Shown here one piece after another: positions 1 through 12,981 of a DNA stretch of 64,000 nucleotides. Positions within the stretch are counted from its first letter, which is position 1. Each line of letters begins with the position of its first letter. Source of the stretch: Mesodorylaimus sp. YZB2_4. Taxonomy: Eukaryota > Nematoda > Enoplea > Dorylaimida > Dorylaimidae. The notes under the pieces were generated by a model. That model had not been told where the DNA came from and did no database searches. It saw only the letters and a program-made list of their open reading frames with translations. Both the position numbers and the translations under genes were made by a program. The DNA is taken from assembly GCA_030248295.1 (NCBI GenBank), contig JASANH010001039.1:186001-250000 (forward strand), in the 5' to 3' direction.

Positions 1-1279
1 AAAGGAAGCATATGCAGAATATTGGTATCATCTCACTCATCACACTAGAGTGGTTGGAGAAAAACCTGCGCAACAGTTACTGTAGTTGCTTGCCAGCGGC
101 TATTGTAGACATCATCGGCTAAGAAAGTCGGACTGGATAGTTCAAATCGGATGATCTGATCCAAATTTTCGGATAATGATTTTTCGTATTGGATCGGATA
201 TCTGATCCAAACGGATGGTACCCGATCCAACTCAGCCGTGAGACCAGATTATTTCATGACAACCTACAGTGTGAACACCTGCCTGTACAGTGTGAGGGTA
301 TCTGAGCAATCCCTGACGGTAACCGATATATGAGTTAGAAAATGCGTGAAAAACATATAAACGCAGAAAAATACCTGCGTATATATAATAAATATAGGGT
401 GTATATATATACTATGTATGCACGTATATACATATATATATATACTTTCATTCCAGCTAATAATATATATATTCGTGCTTGTTGTTTCATTTGTATATGC
501 TTCGTGCTATATATTTTTCATAATGCTCTCCGCAAAATGCATAAAAACTAAGTGGAGAAATATGGTTGGTCGTCAATTAAGAGATGATGAAGTATACCAC
601 ATATAATATACAAGAAATGCCGCTGGAAAACAAAAGTACACATATATAATTGTTTCTATTAGTCATAAGTTACAAAATGATTTTGGAAGATTTTGTAAAA
701 GAGTAATAGATTTCCAGATTACCATGCATCATACGTGGAATGATACTAAATAAAGCTGTAAACTTTCATTTATGTCAATAACACCCGTCAATATAAATAT
801 GTAAATATATAAACCTGAAAATCTATCAGTATATCTAGCACTTAAATAATCCACAGATCCACATAATATTATGGCATAGATCCATCTACAGATCCACAGA
901 TCCACATAGATCCATATATATTACCTAATTATATATTTATTTATGAATCTATGGTTCACAGTATGCGGGATAAAATACCTGGTGGCCTCCTCACCTTCGT
1001 CTGTGGCAGCAAATATACTATGCCCAGAATGGTGCAGCATTAAATTATTATAGTATTTGCACGTTGCGTTGATTTGACATCGTATTTTTTGTAATAAACT
1101 CGGGAAACTGGAATTTTCACGAAACTTGATATGTGCATCGAAGTAAAAAACCGCTTCGAATTCCTTCAGGATTTCCTAAAAATATAAAATATTTAAGTTT
1201 TATAAACAAGGTCAGACTAATAATATCCATAAATCATAATGACATTGCGGAATTTTTTAAAAATCGTAATCATACTTAC
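1..1279. other. AT-rich sequence, presumably intron of DUF1647 copy A
   Basis: It contains TATATA-rich stretches (350-480), a short-word island (127-232) and AGATCCACA tandem words near 860-945. I looked for the next family exon on the minus strand and did not find it. Confidence 0.4.
127..232. repeat. Short-word island (GGATC/GATCC words)
   Basis: GGAT and its complement recur at irregular spacing (GGATGATCTGATCC, GGATCGGATATCTGATCC, CCGATCC) with A/T-rich linkers. It does not keep a fixed period. Confidence 0.5.
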
Positions 1280-2857
1280 AGCAAGAAAAAGAGGCTTCCA
1301 TCTGTATTGAAATAAATTTTGGACATACTCGGGATATCTAGCAAAATCGAATTTCCTAACTGAAGCAACGTACGGCAATTGCATAAGCTAAAAAATTTTT
1401 TGTTTGTGAGTTCAATGAATGCTAGTTTCTTTTTTACTTTATGGACAGTAGATATGTTCAAGCCGAGATCAAATATAATAACCTTCTTGGAAGGCAAAAA
1501 TCGTGAAAAAGACTGCAAGGAATCTTGAGCTTCCTGAAAATGATTATCCGAAAAAGCTGTCGCAAAAATGGGATCTTTCGATAAAATACGGCGATCATCA
1601 AAATCTGTCATTTTCGAAATCTGAAAGTGAAACAGTGTTTCTGAGACGGTGGAAACAATAACCTGGAGGAAAAAATAATTCGGCCCTTACTCCGTACGGG
1701 ACAGGCATATTTGCACTTTGCATATGATATGCACGAAGATTAGAAAAGATATTTAAAACATAATCGATATTTGCCCAGGTTTTTTGTTTGGCCTTTGTAT
1801 GTAAGAAAAAAATATTTTGTGCGTATCTTAAGATAATAGCAAATACCTGCGGCATAAATTTTTTATAAAATGCGTATAGAAAGTTATGCGCAAAATACAG
1901 TGTTTATTTCAAAAATATACTGAAGATATTCGATAAATATCAAAAATATGTATGAAAGTGGCAATTAAACTTCATTATCTAACTGTAAAAATGACATTTT
2001 TTAAACGAAAATGTGAATGTCTCATATTAACATAAACAAACGGAAAAGGTTAGAATGTAATATTTTTAGTCAACTTACTTGTTCATCGCTTAGATTAAAC
2101 GATGGCAAAAAATCAATCCAAATCGGCTCAAAAGGTTTTCCACAAATTTCTTCATTCATCTGTGAATAGCAATATCGTGATCCCGCTAAAGGCCCAGTCG
2201 TTCCCCTAACAATCAGTTTTGTTTTTACGGCTTCAGTACTTGATAAAGTTGAATGTTCACTAGTGGAACTAAAATTTGCGTGATAATTTTCAAATATTTG
2301 CTGAATGCCTGGTTGCCACTAAAATTTTAATATATGTTTGTAAAGTTTACAAGGAAACATTATCAATCGATCTTGACCAACCCAAAAATTGTTATATGTG
2401 CGGAGATGCAAAAGGGAGATCTGTGCAAATTATTGAAGGCGTCTAGCCAACTGGTCATCAGTGGTCAGCGCCTAAAGGTCAGCGGATTTTTGAATTTTCG
2501 TGTGATAAGGAACTCGACCGTTTCAAACGCAAGGAGTGTTCTTTCGAACCTCGATTTTTGGGTTTCAGGATCTGAGTTAAAGCTTCCAACACTGATTTTG
2601 GGAATTTGTGAAAAAAAAACCGAAAAATTTTTGAGGAATTTAAAAATTCGAAGACGCCTCTGAAATTTTGTATAGAGCTTTCTTTTGCAAGCAGAAATAA
2701 ATTAAAATTGTAGTTTTTGTCAACTTTGATTTCATGGTCGACGATGTCCCCTTGTAAGATTTACCTGAAAATAGCTGAAAATAACGAATAATATAACCAC
2801 CAAGAGGAAAATATTATTCCACGCAAATTTTTTAAACGCCATTTTCGGTTTCGCCAT
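1280..2857 (-). CDS. DUF1647-like type II membrane protein, copy A (5' four exons; runs off the left edge)
   Basis: Four exons are visible on the minus strand: 2857-2765, 2318-2079, 1620-1438 and 1387-1280, all joined in phase 0 by GT-AG introns. Exon 1 gives a short basic head and a hydrophobic anchor (FLLVVILFVIFSYF), so a type II membrane protein is expected. Exon 2 carries the family block EEICGKPFEPIW...FNLSDEQ, exon 3 [10 protein letters not shown] and VIIFDLGL, exon 4 YPEYVQNLFQYRWKPL. These line up one for one with exons 1-4 of the two complete paralogues in this window. DUF1647 proteins are nematode-expanded and of unknown biochemical function; a Golgi glycosyltransferase-like role is inference only. 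The remaining three exons (YADSH, HKW and CALxKDC blocks) are not found in bases 1-1279, so the gene either continues to the left or is truncated. Intron 1 contains a terminal-inverted-repeat element that ends right beside the splice donor. Confidence 0.75.
2346..2761. mobile_element. Long-terminal-inverted-repeat element (MITE-like), copy 1
   Basis: The left end (TTTACAAGGAAACAT, later GGCGTCTAGCC and CAGTGGTCAGCGCC) and the reverse complement of the right end (CTTACAAGGGGACAT, later GAGGCGTCTTCG) form inverted repeats of roughly 90-100 bp. The inside shows no coding sequence. It is inserted in intron 1 of DUF1647 copy A, its right end touching the splice donor at 2764. Confidence 0.65.
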
Positions 2858-3474
2858 TTACGCCATATCGTCGGTTTCAAATTTATTTGCTAGCAAGTAC
2901 TGGGCAGTTCCGAAACCTGTTTGATTCGCAATTTCTGTTTATTTGCGCACAACTGCGCATCCACACTGCCTATGACAAATATGCACGCGATGCTGATGCA
3001 AGCGCGCACATTTGAAATGTGTGTAGAGTGTAATATGATTTTGTATGCGTGAATAAGTACTTTTACCTTGTCGTCTGCTGAATACTTTATGATTGAAACG
3101 ATGCGCAGCCAGAATTAGTGATTTTTATATTTACAGTAGGTTTCGCAAAATCAGAAGCTGTAACCAGTGGGACCAATAAAACAGGCGCATTACAAGAAAT
3201 GTCGCACACACTACCACGTTTCAGATACTTGTGACATTTATGTTAGTGGGTACTGAAAAAAGCAATAAAACATAACTTTTTAGATCCATATTCCATGAAA
3301 AATTTTATGCAAAAAAGTAATTTACTGAAATGAAAGTATGCAAATTGACAGTTTTATGACACTGAAAAGTAATAGCATTTTGACCGTTAGTTTCGTGTGC
3401 ACATGTTAATGATCTCATACTGTACAGGAGTCACAGATGAGGATAGGCCTCGTTTTCTGGAACATGCTCTCAGA

Positions 3475-6400
3475 CTATGAGCGTGAAATAGGAATTGGTA
3501 TGACGTATTTTTTGTGATCATATTCATGCCTATTGGCCAGAAGTATATTGACAGCACTTTGGTCATAGCGATGACAATCAGCAAACTTGTTCCATCGATC
3601 ATTGTTTTTGAAATTGCACCAAATTGTAATTCCATCTGGTGCCATACAGTCTTTTTGCAAAGCGCATACGACAAGCCTGGAAAACAAAGTTGTGACAGAA
3701 CGATTTGTTTGTTTCGCATGTCGGTCATGTGGTTTTTATCAACGGTTTATATGCACAGTAAAATCTTTGTTAGTTAAACTGATGACGAAAGAGACTCAAG
3801 ACTGGTGATTGGCTAAAACTAGGCGAGTATTTTGAGTACAGAATTTTATTCTTAATGAGTCCTCAAGAAACATGAAATCAATGAGATTAAGGAGCCTAAA
3901 AAAATTTGAAGTATCATTAAAACAAGCGTAAGTGAAAAAACTGTATTTTTTCACTAACCAGGCTGTAGAGATGCTTATGTAACCCTCATGCCTGTTAGGC
4001 CATGGCGAGTGGGAGAGAATAATCGATACTCTCCCCTGGCTGGGAGACGTCAACCCCTCGGGTTGATGTTTCAGCCGTAGGTATAATCGCAAGACTATCC
4101 TGCTCCGGCTGACCTCGGTCGGCCACCTCCCTCCCTCCTACGCCTACCAGGACTGTTTACATTGGCGTCACGGACATTGGGGCCATTAATAGTGGTGTAA
4201 GTCCCCGTCGTACCGCTGGGTGCGCCCATGTTCGTCACGGTTTATGGCGTTTAGACCAACACTGGCACGGCCAGCCTAGCCAGCCGGTCCCAGTACCGTC
4301 TGCACTGCGGAGGCAGTGTGAGGTCGGCCCTCTATCTTACTGGGAGGTGGAGGTCTTCCTTCCGGGAAGAGTCGCTTCTTCTGTCTGCTGGCTGAGGGAC
4401 TTCAACCCCTCGGGTTGACGTCTCCCAGCCAGCTGAAATGTCAACCTCTCGGGTTGATGTTTCAGACGGCTGGGAGAGCTGGCTGGCTGAGAGGCTGGGA
4501 GCCGTAGGTATAGTCGCAAGACTTGCCTGCTCCAGTCGGAGGTTTTGTCCCGCTGACTTCGGTCGGCCACCTCCCTCCTACGCCTACCAGGACTGGTTAC
4601 ACTTATCAACGATGTTCTGCATTTTTCATAACAGATTTCAGCCAAAAGCCACTTTTGAAGTAAGAAATTACAGTAATGTTTTTACCATTTGAAAACATTC
4701 TCCCGAACGTCTTTCGTGAAATATATCAACTGAAATGATGCTACTCCCATTTCTGTTTTCGCAGTCATGCTTGCATTGATTGGAAAATAATCGTACATTC
4801 CTAGAAAAAAATATATTTAAAAATTTCGCCCGGAGTTTATGATTTTGTCACGTGAGACAGCCAAGGAAGATGCGGGTTTTCATCTGTTTCCCGCTCACAA
4901 TAATCATGACAGGGAAACCAGCGGTTTGGCGTCCAGCAGTATTGCTTAGCAGCGAGTGGTCAGGCTCGTCCCTAGTTTAATCCCTGGTCATGGAGGTCGG
5001 TTTGTGAATCATAGATCCTCGCTGACCTTGGGGTACTTTCGAGGCGCTTGCGGAGACAGTACTGACAAGTGAGTAGCGAGTCCACCATGGACAGGGTTCA
5101 TGGCCCGCCCGCCACCGTCAAGAAGCCGATGTCCAGTCCAGGATGCGCTTGCATGGAGGCGCTCTTGGTGGACAAGTCAGAGGAATCTTGTGGCGCCACA
5201 TAATCAGAATGTGGTGGGTCGTAGACCTTTCTTTCGTCAATTCTTGACCCCAGCGTCTTTGTGAACTCCTTTTTTCGCGAATCTGCTCGAACAAGACTGC
5301 GGGATACTGTAACCGTGTTAATTCAATTTTTTTAAGTGGGAAAAAGGACCCGAAATTTCACTTTGCCCAGTGCCTACTTTTGTCAGTGGTCGAGAATATG
5401 CTGTGGCTGGTGTATCCTAGTAGTAAATAGCTGTAATAATTACATCCGGCGATTTGGCAACGAATTTTGTCCATTAGTTCAGTCCAGCTGAAATTTTGCC
5501 ATAGAACATGAGCATCGGCGTACGAAATGGCCTCGTGTTCACGCAAGATTTCCTGCAAAATTTATAGGAAATCTGTAATTGGATATTTCTTATACTGCAC
5601 TTCTTTCAAGATCTATGACGGTTAGCTTGACTTATAAATTGTAAGAGTTCATTAAAAAAATCCAATAGCAGTGGAAAAATGAAATATCATCTGTTATGTG
5701 GGTGAAATTGGAGAAATCCAGTCCCTTATGCTTCCCTGCAGGCCAGTATCAGCAGAAACCATGCGATATCAGATGGCATGCTGCGATGCAGTGCGTGCGT
5801 GGTCTGCATGCCCAGTGGGGCCTTTTCCCATTGGGCACTTGGGTTCAATCTTCCCTGCGGAAATTTTTTTATGGTCCATGTTAATCTGAGGCCCTGAACT
5901 TCTCCCAGCTTTTGAATTTTTTCCGGGCAAGTTAAGGAAAAAGTCGATGTACAGTATAGTTTGATTTCCGAAAGAAGATTTCACACTTCTGAGTGTCACA
6001 GCTCGAAAGACGTGTCTGTGTGTAGCGTTATACGATAGAAATATTGCTATGCTTTCTAAATGCTGTCTTTTCCAAAAATTATTACTTACGCTGAGCATGA
6101 GAACTTTCCATCGATACCCGTACAAATCTTGGACATACTTTGGATAAGCAGAAAAGTTGAACGATTTGACCGAAGACACGTAAGACAACTCCTTCAGCTA
6201 AGAAAAATAATTTTATCAAGTTTTCTAGTCAAATTATTTTAATGACAAATGGAATTAGGGCGCACAAACCAACTCACGTAGCGTGCTCACGTGCTCACCA
6301 ACTCACCAACTCATACCTTCATAGAATACGAGTAAAACGAGAGCGGGAATTTGTGACACGGACGAAGAAGCGGTAAGGTTTTATTCAAATTAGTCGCTCA

Positions 6401-8156
6401 TTGCAAGCGAGATATTGAAAAGTAGACATCTGAACCGATTTTTCTGTATTTACAGTCCTTGGAACACAAAACTAGATGAAGTATCCTGCCGCGCCAGTTC
6501 TGGACGACAGGGGTATCATACGATTAGCCCCACCTGCTTCCATGGTTGTAAAAGCAGTTAGACCACACCTGTTTGAGATGACCCTCACTAAGGCCAAGGT
6601 CATAAATAACCATTTTTCCGTTTGGATGATACTTATGGAATGTCTGTAACGATAAGATGGCAGCATCGTAATGATTATCCGAAAATGCTGTGAAAAATTT
6701 CGGGTCTTTGTTTAATATTCTGTGGTCATCCGAATCAGTCATTTTGGCAACCTAAAAAAGTGAAGATTTTTCACTTACATTGCATGAAGAATATGTATTG
6801 TAAGCCGCGAAACCACTAGCGAAGCCATCTCTCTCAATAGGAGCTCCCTCTGGCGGCTTCTGGTCGAGGATGGTTCTTCCCTGGTGCTTGCGAAACAAGT
6901 TTTTGATTCTCTGCTGCGCTCGGGTAGCGTCGGTCACTTGACCCGTCAAACTCGTTGACTGAGGCGCGCAGAACCAGGTGAGCTGGGTCAGCGACAGATC
7001 TACTGGAGCGCCGTCAGAGATTATATATCTTTTAAAACGAACGAACTTATTAACTAACAGATGGATCCTAGTCAGGATTGCTGGCCCAAGAAATGCTGAT
7101 CCAACGCCCTTATCAACTGGGCCGCCGCGACTCCGGATATAGCTAGGAGCCTTATGAAATCCTCTGTGACCTCTGAATCTATTCTACCCTAACCAATTTC
7201 AGACCAGACCATTTACCACACTTACCACAAAGTTTAAAAACTGCACTCTACAGTCCCAGCTCTGAATTTATAAAAATCCTAATCGTATAGTTATCCCATT
7301 ATAAAACGTACCATATTTCCTCGAAATTTTTTTTCAGATGCGAAATTTTTTCAAATGGGTCGCAGACAGGGGAGAATAACCAGAGGGGGAGGATTTCCAG
7401 AGGGGGGAGAATAAAACTCAAACATTTTCCAGATGCCAGAAAGAAACTATTCTTCGCATATATATCAGTCATAGAAAAATAGACAGTCTAAAGCTTCCTA
7501 ACAAGTACTGCTATTTTTGTTTATTTCAATACTTCTCTTCCCGCATTCATGCTGCTCATAAGCGAATTCGATCAATATGCACGATATCTTCGTCTTACAC
7601 CCAGTCTTCATCATCTGACTCTTCAAGCAAAACAGTTTCTATCACGCTAACACTCATCCTTCACATTTTTCACATCTAATGATTTTGTGGGTAATTCAAA
7701 TTCGTCCCCGGGGAAGGATTTCCAGAGGGAGGAGAATAAAGTTCAATCGTGGTCTAGATGGGGGAGAATAACCAGAGGGGAGAGAATTTCGAGGAAATAC
7801 GATATGTACGGTACCTGCTCATCGCTGATGTTGAATTTCGTCAAATAATCGTTCCATAGATAGTCAAATTCTTTTCCACATGTCACAGCTTGTTCCGTTT
7901 GTGCGTTGAAAACATCGCAATATGACATCTGTTTCGTTCTAGTCGAAATTGTATTCTTCAGCTTTTCGTGCTCCTTTTTCTCCCCAACAGTAGATTTTCT
8001 AAACTAATCATACAAGATACCTGCTAAAACACAACAGAAAATAAAAACATACTGTTGACTGATTCTAGTTTGTCCATACATGCCCAAGAAAACAAGTAAT
8101 ATGCCCGTTCCTATTGTGGCACATAGTCGGACACTACGTGGTCGAAGTGAGCACAT
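3475..8156 (-). CDS. DUF1647-like type II membrane protein, copy B (7 exons, 356 aa)
   Basis: Exons on the minus strand: 8156-8053, 7998-7815, 6751-6569, 6197-6090, 5552-5378, 4800-4686, 3676-3475; phases agree and the total is 1071 nt. The N-terminus has a basic head then a hydrophobic segment (ATIGTGILLVFLGMYG), suggesting a Golgi/ER signal anchor. Family blocks follow in order: CGKEFDYLW...FNISDEQ, FFTAFSDNHYDAA, MVIYDLGL, YPKYVQDLYGYRWK, ISYADAHVLW, MYDYFPIN...EMGVASFQ...FKW, CALQKDCMAP, and near the C-terminus CHRYDQSAVNILLANR. Function in this family is unknown; the YADAH block could be a glycosyltransferase-type metal site, which is inference. Exons 4 and 6 have exactly the same lengths (108 and 115 nt) as in copy C. 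The intron before exon 6 holds a SINE and the intron after it holds a GC-rich repeat block. Confidence 0.82.
3985..4600 (+). repeat. GC-rich hairpin repeat, two diverged units
   Basis: Two units (about 3985-4170 and 4335-4600) share GTCAACCCCTCGGGTTGA, CAGCCGTAGGTATA, GTCGCAAGAC and CCTACGCCTACCAGGACTG. The first word is a perfect 7-bp hairpin stem with a short loop and appears three times. It lies in intron 6 of DUF1647 copy B. A further unit is in an NR5A intron. Confidence 0.65.
4895..5190 (+). mobile_element. tRNA-derived SINE, family 2, copy a
   Basis: It shares GGTCATGGAGGTCGGTTTG, CCTCGCTGACC and TGTCCAGTCCAGGATGC with copies at 12.2-12.5 and 51.7-52.0 kb. It lies in intron 5 of DUF1647 copy B. 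The tRNA-like head is degraded here. Confidence 0.65.
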
Positions 8157-9819
8157 TGTGCACAAGCTCCAAAATGGTAAAAGAAACTGCCTGAAAAATA
8201 CAACGGTTAGAGTCCGGACGGAAATAATTTTGAGCTAAGGTGGGCAGGTTTGAAATAGTCGCTCATTGGTGCATGGCTTGAGAGCAAAATCACTAAAACA
8301 TTTCATGAGCTCGACTAGTTGACGCGTGGCCTAATCAGCGAAATAGTTAGTCAGCCCAGGTAGCTAGATGGTAGCCTGGACAAATACTAGTATGCTATTA
8401 GTTTTATAAATCTGCTGGGAATATTCATTCTATGTTTTACAGACCCATGAAAATAAGTAAAGCAAGCATGTTTTAATTAGCAGGAGTGTGGCATCGATCA
8501 ATATCCTATGAAACAAACCAAATGCTTTTAAGTTTTGATTTTGATGAAAACTTTATGGATCTGACTCCGCAGATGGAAAAATTATAATAAAATTATTTGT
8601 GCGAAATAAAATGCTGACAAGCATGACTGCCAACGTTGTCCTGAAAAATGTAATGCCCTTTTATGACTGACTCGCTTGATGTTGGTGCTTAGGCAAAGTA
8701 CACATGAACGAAAAAGCATAGCTCACTTGACAGAAAAGTGTTTTCGAAATTCGCACAAACATGAGAAAACAGGAATTCGCATAAAAGGGCTGTCCATATG
8801 CTATAAATGCACAGAACTCGCTAAACTCGGTCAACTTTGAGAATATTCAACAAAGTCCGACTACGTCATCAAAAAGAGGCAGGCCTCGAATGATAACGAA
8901 CTCATTAAAACACACTGTATTCTACCCTAATCAATATCATCTTTAGCAGCCTTGAAATGGGAGAGGCTATCCCAGAACAATTTGCGCACCACCTTGCGAG
9001 GACAATATGAGAACATAACAAAAGATTTATTGGATAAGGAGGAGCAATGTGAACAACCATCTTACCCCGAGCTGAGCTAGAAGTTTATGATTAAGATGGT
9101 GGGAGGGGACAACTAGCAACAGGCGTGACACGAGATGGCTCATTCGACGGCGTCTGGCAACTAACAATCTGTTCAGCATGTTCAATGATGTACGTAAATA
9201 AAAATGACAGGAAGGAAGCGCAAGCTGCTCTTTTATGCTGACCAAAGTACACATCCACAGTCGAGTCCGCTTAGTATCATCAGCTCCGGACGGGAAGAAA
9301 ATGTGACAATATCCGGACTGTGACTAAAACCGAAGTACACTCTAAAATGGCCAAAACGTTTTTTTTATGCCTTTTTATTGCCATTCCGCATCATTTTTAT
9401 GTATTCCTAGCGTTTTATAAGACGGAACACTTTTTCAAAAGTTTTTGTGACCGAAGAAATCAAAACTACGAGGATCAGTCAGTTCAAAGCCAATGCAAAA
9501 AGGTGCCATGCACCTCCATGCAAGTGTTTTCTTGCAAGAAATCCTAGTTTTTTGACGATTTTGCACTTGTTTCAGACTGCCAAGAGTGTAAATGTGACGC
9601 TTTTTCAATACTTATCCCGCCTGGCCAAGAAATTTATGCGACGATAAGCGGACTGGGACAAAATTCAGTGTGATAATAAGCGAGCTCAAAATACACACCA
9701 AGTATAGGGGAAAAATTCGGAACTTTAAAAACCTGTGCTACTAACCGGATTGTGTGACTATAAGTGGTCTCGACTGTGTTGAGAGCGAGTCAGTATCGCC
9801 CGACTGAGGAATACCCGCC

Positions 9820-9960
9820 ACACGATCGATGATCATGATCTTTGCGATCATCGATCATTGATGATGATATGACCTTTGCGATCGATGATGAGATGATCAT
9901 TGCGATGATTGATGATGATCATAATCTTTGATGATGTCATACTCTTCATGATCATCGTTA
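9820..9960. repeat. Short-word island (GATGATC words)
   Basis: Interlaced GATCATCGATGATGATC words, largely self-complementary, with short linkers CTTTGC. Strong folding is expected on either strand. Confidence 0.55.
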
Positions 9961-10194
9961 TTGAAAATAAAACAGTATGAAAATTCGAGTCATGAATGCA
10001 GACCAGCAGTCTACGGACGATGTCGGCATGCACCAGTTTCTTAGTTTTAAATTTTTCGACTCCGGCTGCGATCTGAGGCTGGTTTCACCTGTGGCTATAG
10101 CCAAACCTTGCACACGGCCAGGCATCAGCTTCTGTCTTCACCTGGGGGGGGGGGGGGCATCTGAATGGGTCAAAAAAAAGACTAGAAGCTTCTC

Positions 10195-10435
10195 CAAAGG
10201 AAGGCCCTGCGTAGACTATGGCGGGCGGGCTCTGAACAGTATTCTGTAACTGCCCGATAGCGAGACTCCAAACTTGGAGCGCCTCGTCAGTATTAAATCA
10301 CTCATAGCCAGGCGTCCAATCAATGATGGGTCAACCAACCAATCTCCGTCGCTGGGGTCGAACCTGGCCCTTGCTAGCGGGCATAGACAAAGCCCGGACC
10401 ACTGTACCACCACGACCGCAAGTCAGCACCTATTA
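10195..10435 (-). mobile_element. tRNA-derived SINE, family 2, copy d (best tRNA-like head)
   Basis: On the minus strand the head reads GGTCGTGGTGGTACAGTGGT (box A) and later AGGTTCGACCCC (box B). The body shares CTATGAGTGA, GAGGCGCTCC and GCCCGCCCGCCA with copies a and c. It ends close to a 14-base poly-G run. Confidence 0.6.
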
Positions 10436-12224
10436 CATGCAGTCTGTAATGATAACTGCATGCGAGCAAGCGATCGAAGTTTGGACGATTGGCTCAGTCA
10501 GCAACCACTTTGAACCCGCATGTTTACACGAACAGAAAGACGGTAAGGATAAAGAGGAATTTTCACACCTGGCGAGTCGTCCTTTTCAATTGCAGCAAAG
10601 TTTGTTCACTGATCAAAGCAAGCCATGAACTTCGATTGCACCAGTCCATGTTCCAAATTCGAAATCCGGAATTAATCTTTCAAGTCTTCATTCTTCATTC
10701 ATTCCTCGATTCACCTCTCAGGTCGCCGTCAGCTGTAACTATGAAATACAGCCGCAGTACTGCCCATAAAAATAGTGGATTTCTTGGAGTATGATTGCAA
10801 TAATATTATTCTATCATTGATATATCTTCGATTTCAGTAACTTTTTTCTTCCACAGGCTTGCAAAAGCCTCGTTTTGTTTCAATTGTGAATCCAACTAAT
10901 TTTTTCTGGTTTTTGCATAGCAAAATTGCATGCAAAAGTAGCTACACAACAATTTTTTTCAGGTATGTGAAAGGCATTCTTTTGAGAATCGGAAATCCTG
11001 ATATACTCTCAATCAACACTCGGATTGAGAATTCCGGCGAAGATTTCTCAAAAGAGTACAGATTCAGGATGATAACAAATTTAGATTACTGCCGCGTGCT
11101 TAAAATACAGCATACTCATACTGTAGTCAGTGTCTTTCCAGAGACTGATAACACAAGCCTTGTCTAAAAGATTCTCTGAACATTAGGTATTCTTGCCCCA
11201 CCTGTAGCCAGATCGCATCTGGGTCCGTTATTAGAATTTTGTATGCAGGTTTTTTGATTCCTGGAGTAAGACCACCCCAGCAGATGGGATTTGATGAGAG
11301 TTCGGAGCAGATGAGTCCGGGCTGACAAAAAACTGTAAAGAATAATTCTGTCCTGCTACCAGGGTCAATCATTATTCGCGGCGTCGGCATAGTCTAACTC
11401 AGACACATCACAGACACACTATCGCAGCGAGGAAGGTTGAAAAAATAAATTTTGAATTTGGATGAAGTCCACTAATCGTCAGCAAGTAAACACCTTTGAT
11501 TCATCCTCCAACATGATCTTTAATTGAAGCCTTGGTGTAAAGTGGTCATAAAAATAGTTACCATAGATCATCTTCCGGAAAGCTGCTCCTATTTTCTTGA
11601 CACTTCTTTAACAGCTACACGTATACGCTAGCGACAGCTTGGACCTTGGTAGGAAGCATTTTGCATGAGCTGTGTGGCATCAGCTGAGGATAAAAAGTTT
11701 ACATATTCTTGTTGTGAAAGCGTAGCTGAAAACGCAACTCGACCAGCTCGGCTTAGCTGTCATGATGTGCCATGGCCGTAGCAAAAAATAGTGAATTTCA
11801 TGAAAGAATATATTTACAGCAGGTATTCCGAACCACACTCAGAATGCATGTTTCAGAAGTCACGCAGAGCAAGTCACCGCGAATCAAGATACGCGATACG
11901 AGATACGTGCGCGGGTGGAAAAAGAAAGATATTTTTTGGATGATATCTCTTCTGCATTCTAAAAAGCCTTATTCCACTTATATAAAAATATATATATAGC
12001 GAAGCACAGACCATTATTCCGTCTTGGGTTCCAGGTACCTGTAGGGAGACGTTTTCTTGTTGTCACTAAGACCTGTCGCTAGTCCATCTTTTTTTTGATT
12101 TTCCTGGCGTCACCCCAGTTCCCCACGGGACTTCCAACCCGTTTTGCCTATAGCCGGCGAGCAATCATGATATGATAAGCAAGGCCGTGAGGTGACCAGC
12201 TCTAGCGGCAGGTTCCCTCCGCGT

Positions 12225-12548
12225 AACTCCACTATGAGCACCTCCACACGAGGGCATCCTGGACAGGACACCGACTTCATTGGATGATGGCAGGTGGGCT
12301 ATCAGCCCTGTCAGTGCGCGACAGCCGAGACTGTCTACTCTTTGGGCGTCCGTCTCATCACCCAGAGCACCTCGCCGGTACTGGGTGAGTCAAGTAGTGC
12401 CGTCGGCCTGGCATGCAAAGCCAGCGAGGGTTCACGATTCGCAAACCGACCTCCATCACCGGGCACGAGCCCGGGACGAGTCCAGCCACTCGCTCCAGAG
12501 CAACAGGTAGAGAAGAATGCCGGACAGCTGCTCCACCGCGACCGCCAA
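12225..12548 (-). mobile_element. tRNA-derived SINE, family 2, copy b
   Basis: Minus strand: GGTCGCGGTGGAGCAGCTG head, GGTGATGGAGGTCGGTTTGC, CGGCGAGGTGCTC, and the shared end GTCCAGGATGCCCTCGTGTG followed by GAGGTGCTCATAGTGGAG. It is near full length. Confidence 0.7.
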
Positions 12549-12981
12549 TAGTCAATCTTACTTTGTGAAACTCAAGTAATTAGTGAGTATCATAATGTAC
12601 ATAAGTCCAGCAGGACTGAAACAACGTGAAACTTTTGACGGGGAATGGCGGGTGAGTGGGAACGAAATAATGAGTAGTGAGTGAGTGTTACTGGCACACA
12701 ATCAGCTCTTATTTCAGCGAGCTCGAGACAGAATTTTATGCTCTATCGATTGTGTTTCTGACAGAATTTTGAAGCATACTGCAATCTGTGATCCAAAAAT
12801 TTTTGAGCAGATTTTTTTTCGCTCACTACATACAAACCAAAAGAATTGAGGGTTGACGCCACTTGCCAAAAATGGACAGATTCTTATCAACAAATACACA
12901 TATATCTGTTTATGTCAGAATAACCATGCACGACACAGGAGGTAACAGTAAACTGATCATACGAGCATGTTTCTTTTTTTA

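Larger units (their letters stand above)
8157..12981. other. Intergenic region between DUF1647 copy B and the first receptor
   Basis: Holds a GATGATC island (9820-9960), two family 2 SINEs (10195-10435, 12225-12548) and a poly-G run at about 10143. Open frames here overlap repeats or lack splice support; no gene could be supported. Confidence 0.4.

Noticed and set aside
342-606. Two small plus-strand frames in the AT-rich left end
   Set aside because: They encode Tyr/Ile/Asn strings from TATA-rich DNA and overlap each other.
3796-4092. A possible exon of DUF1647 copy B just before its last exon
   Set aside because: The required exon with the MYDYFPIN and FKW blocks was found at 4686-4800 in the correct phase, so this frame is intronic.
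10330-10425. A tRNA gene on the minus strand
   Set aside because: Same reasoning: the tRNA-like head is attached to a family 2 SINE body.
10859-11167. A 102-codon plus-strand frame near 11 kb
   Set aside because: Part of it looks protein-like and follows a TTTTTTTCAG, but no partner exon, domain or donor could be supported.
11275-11330. A hammerhead-like ribozyme core (TTTGATGAGAG)
   Set aside because: The required conserved core bases and three stems could not be assembled on either strand.
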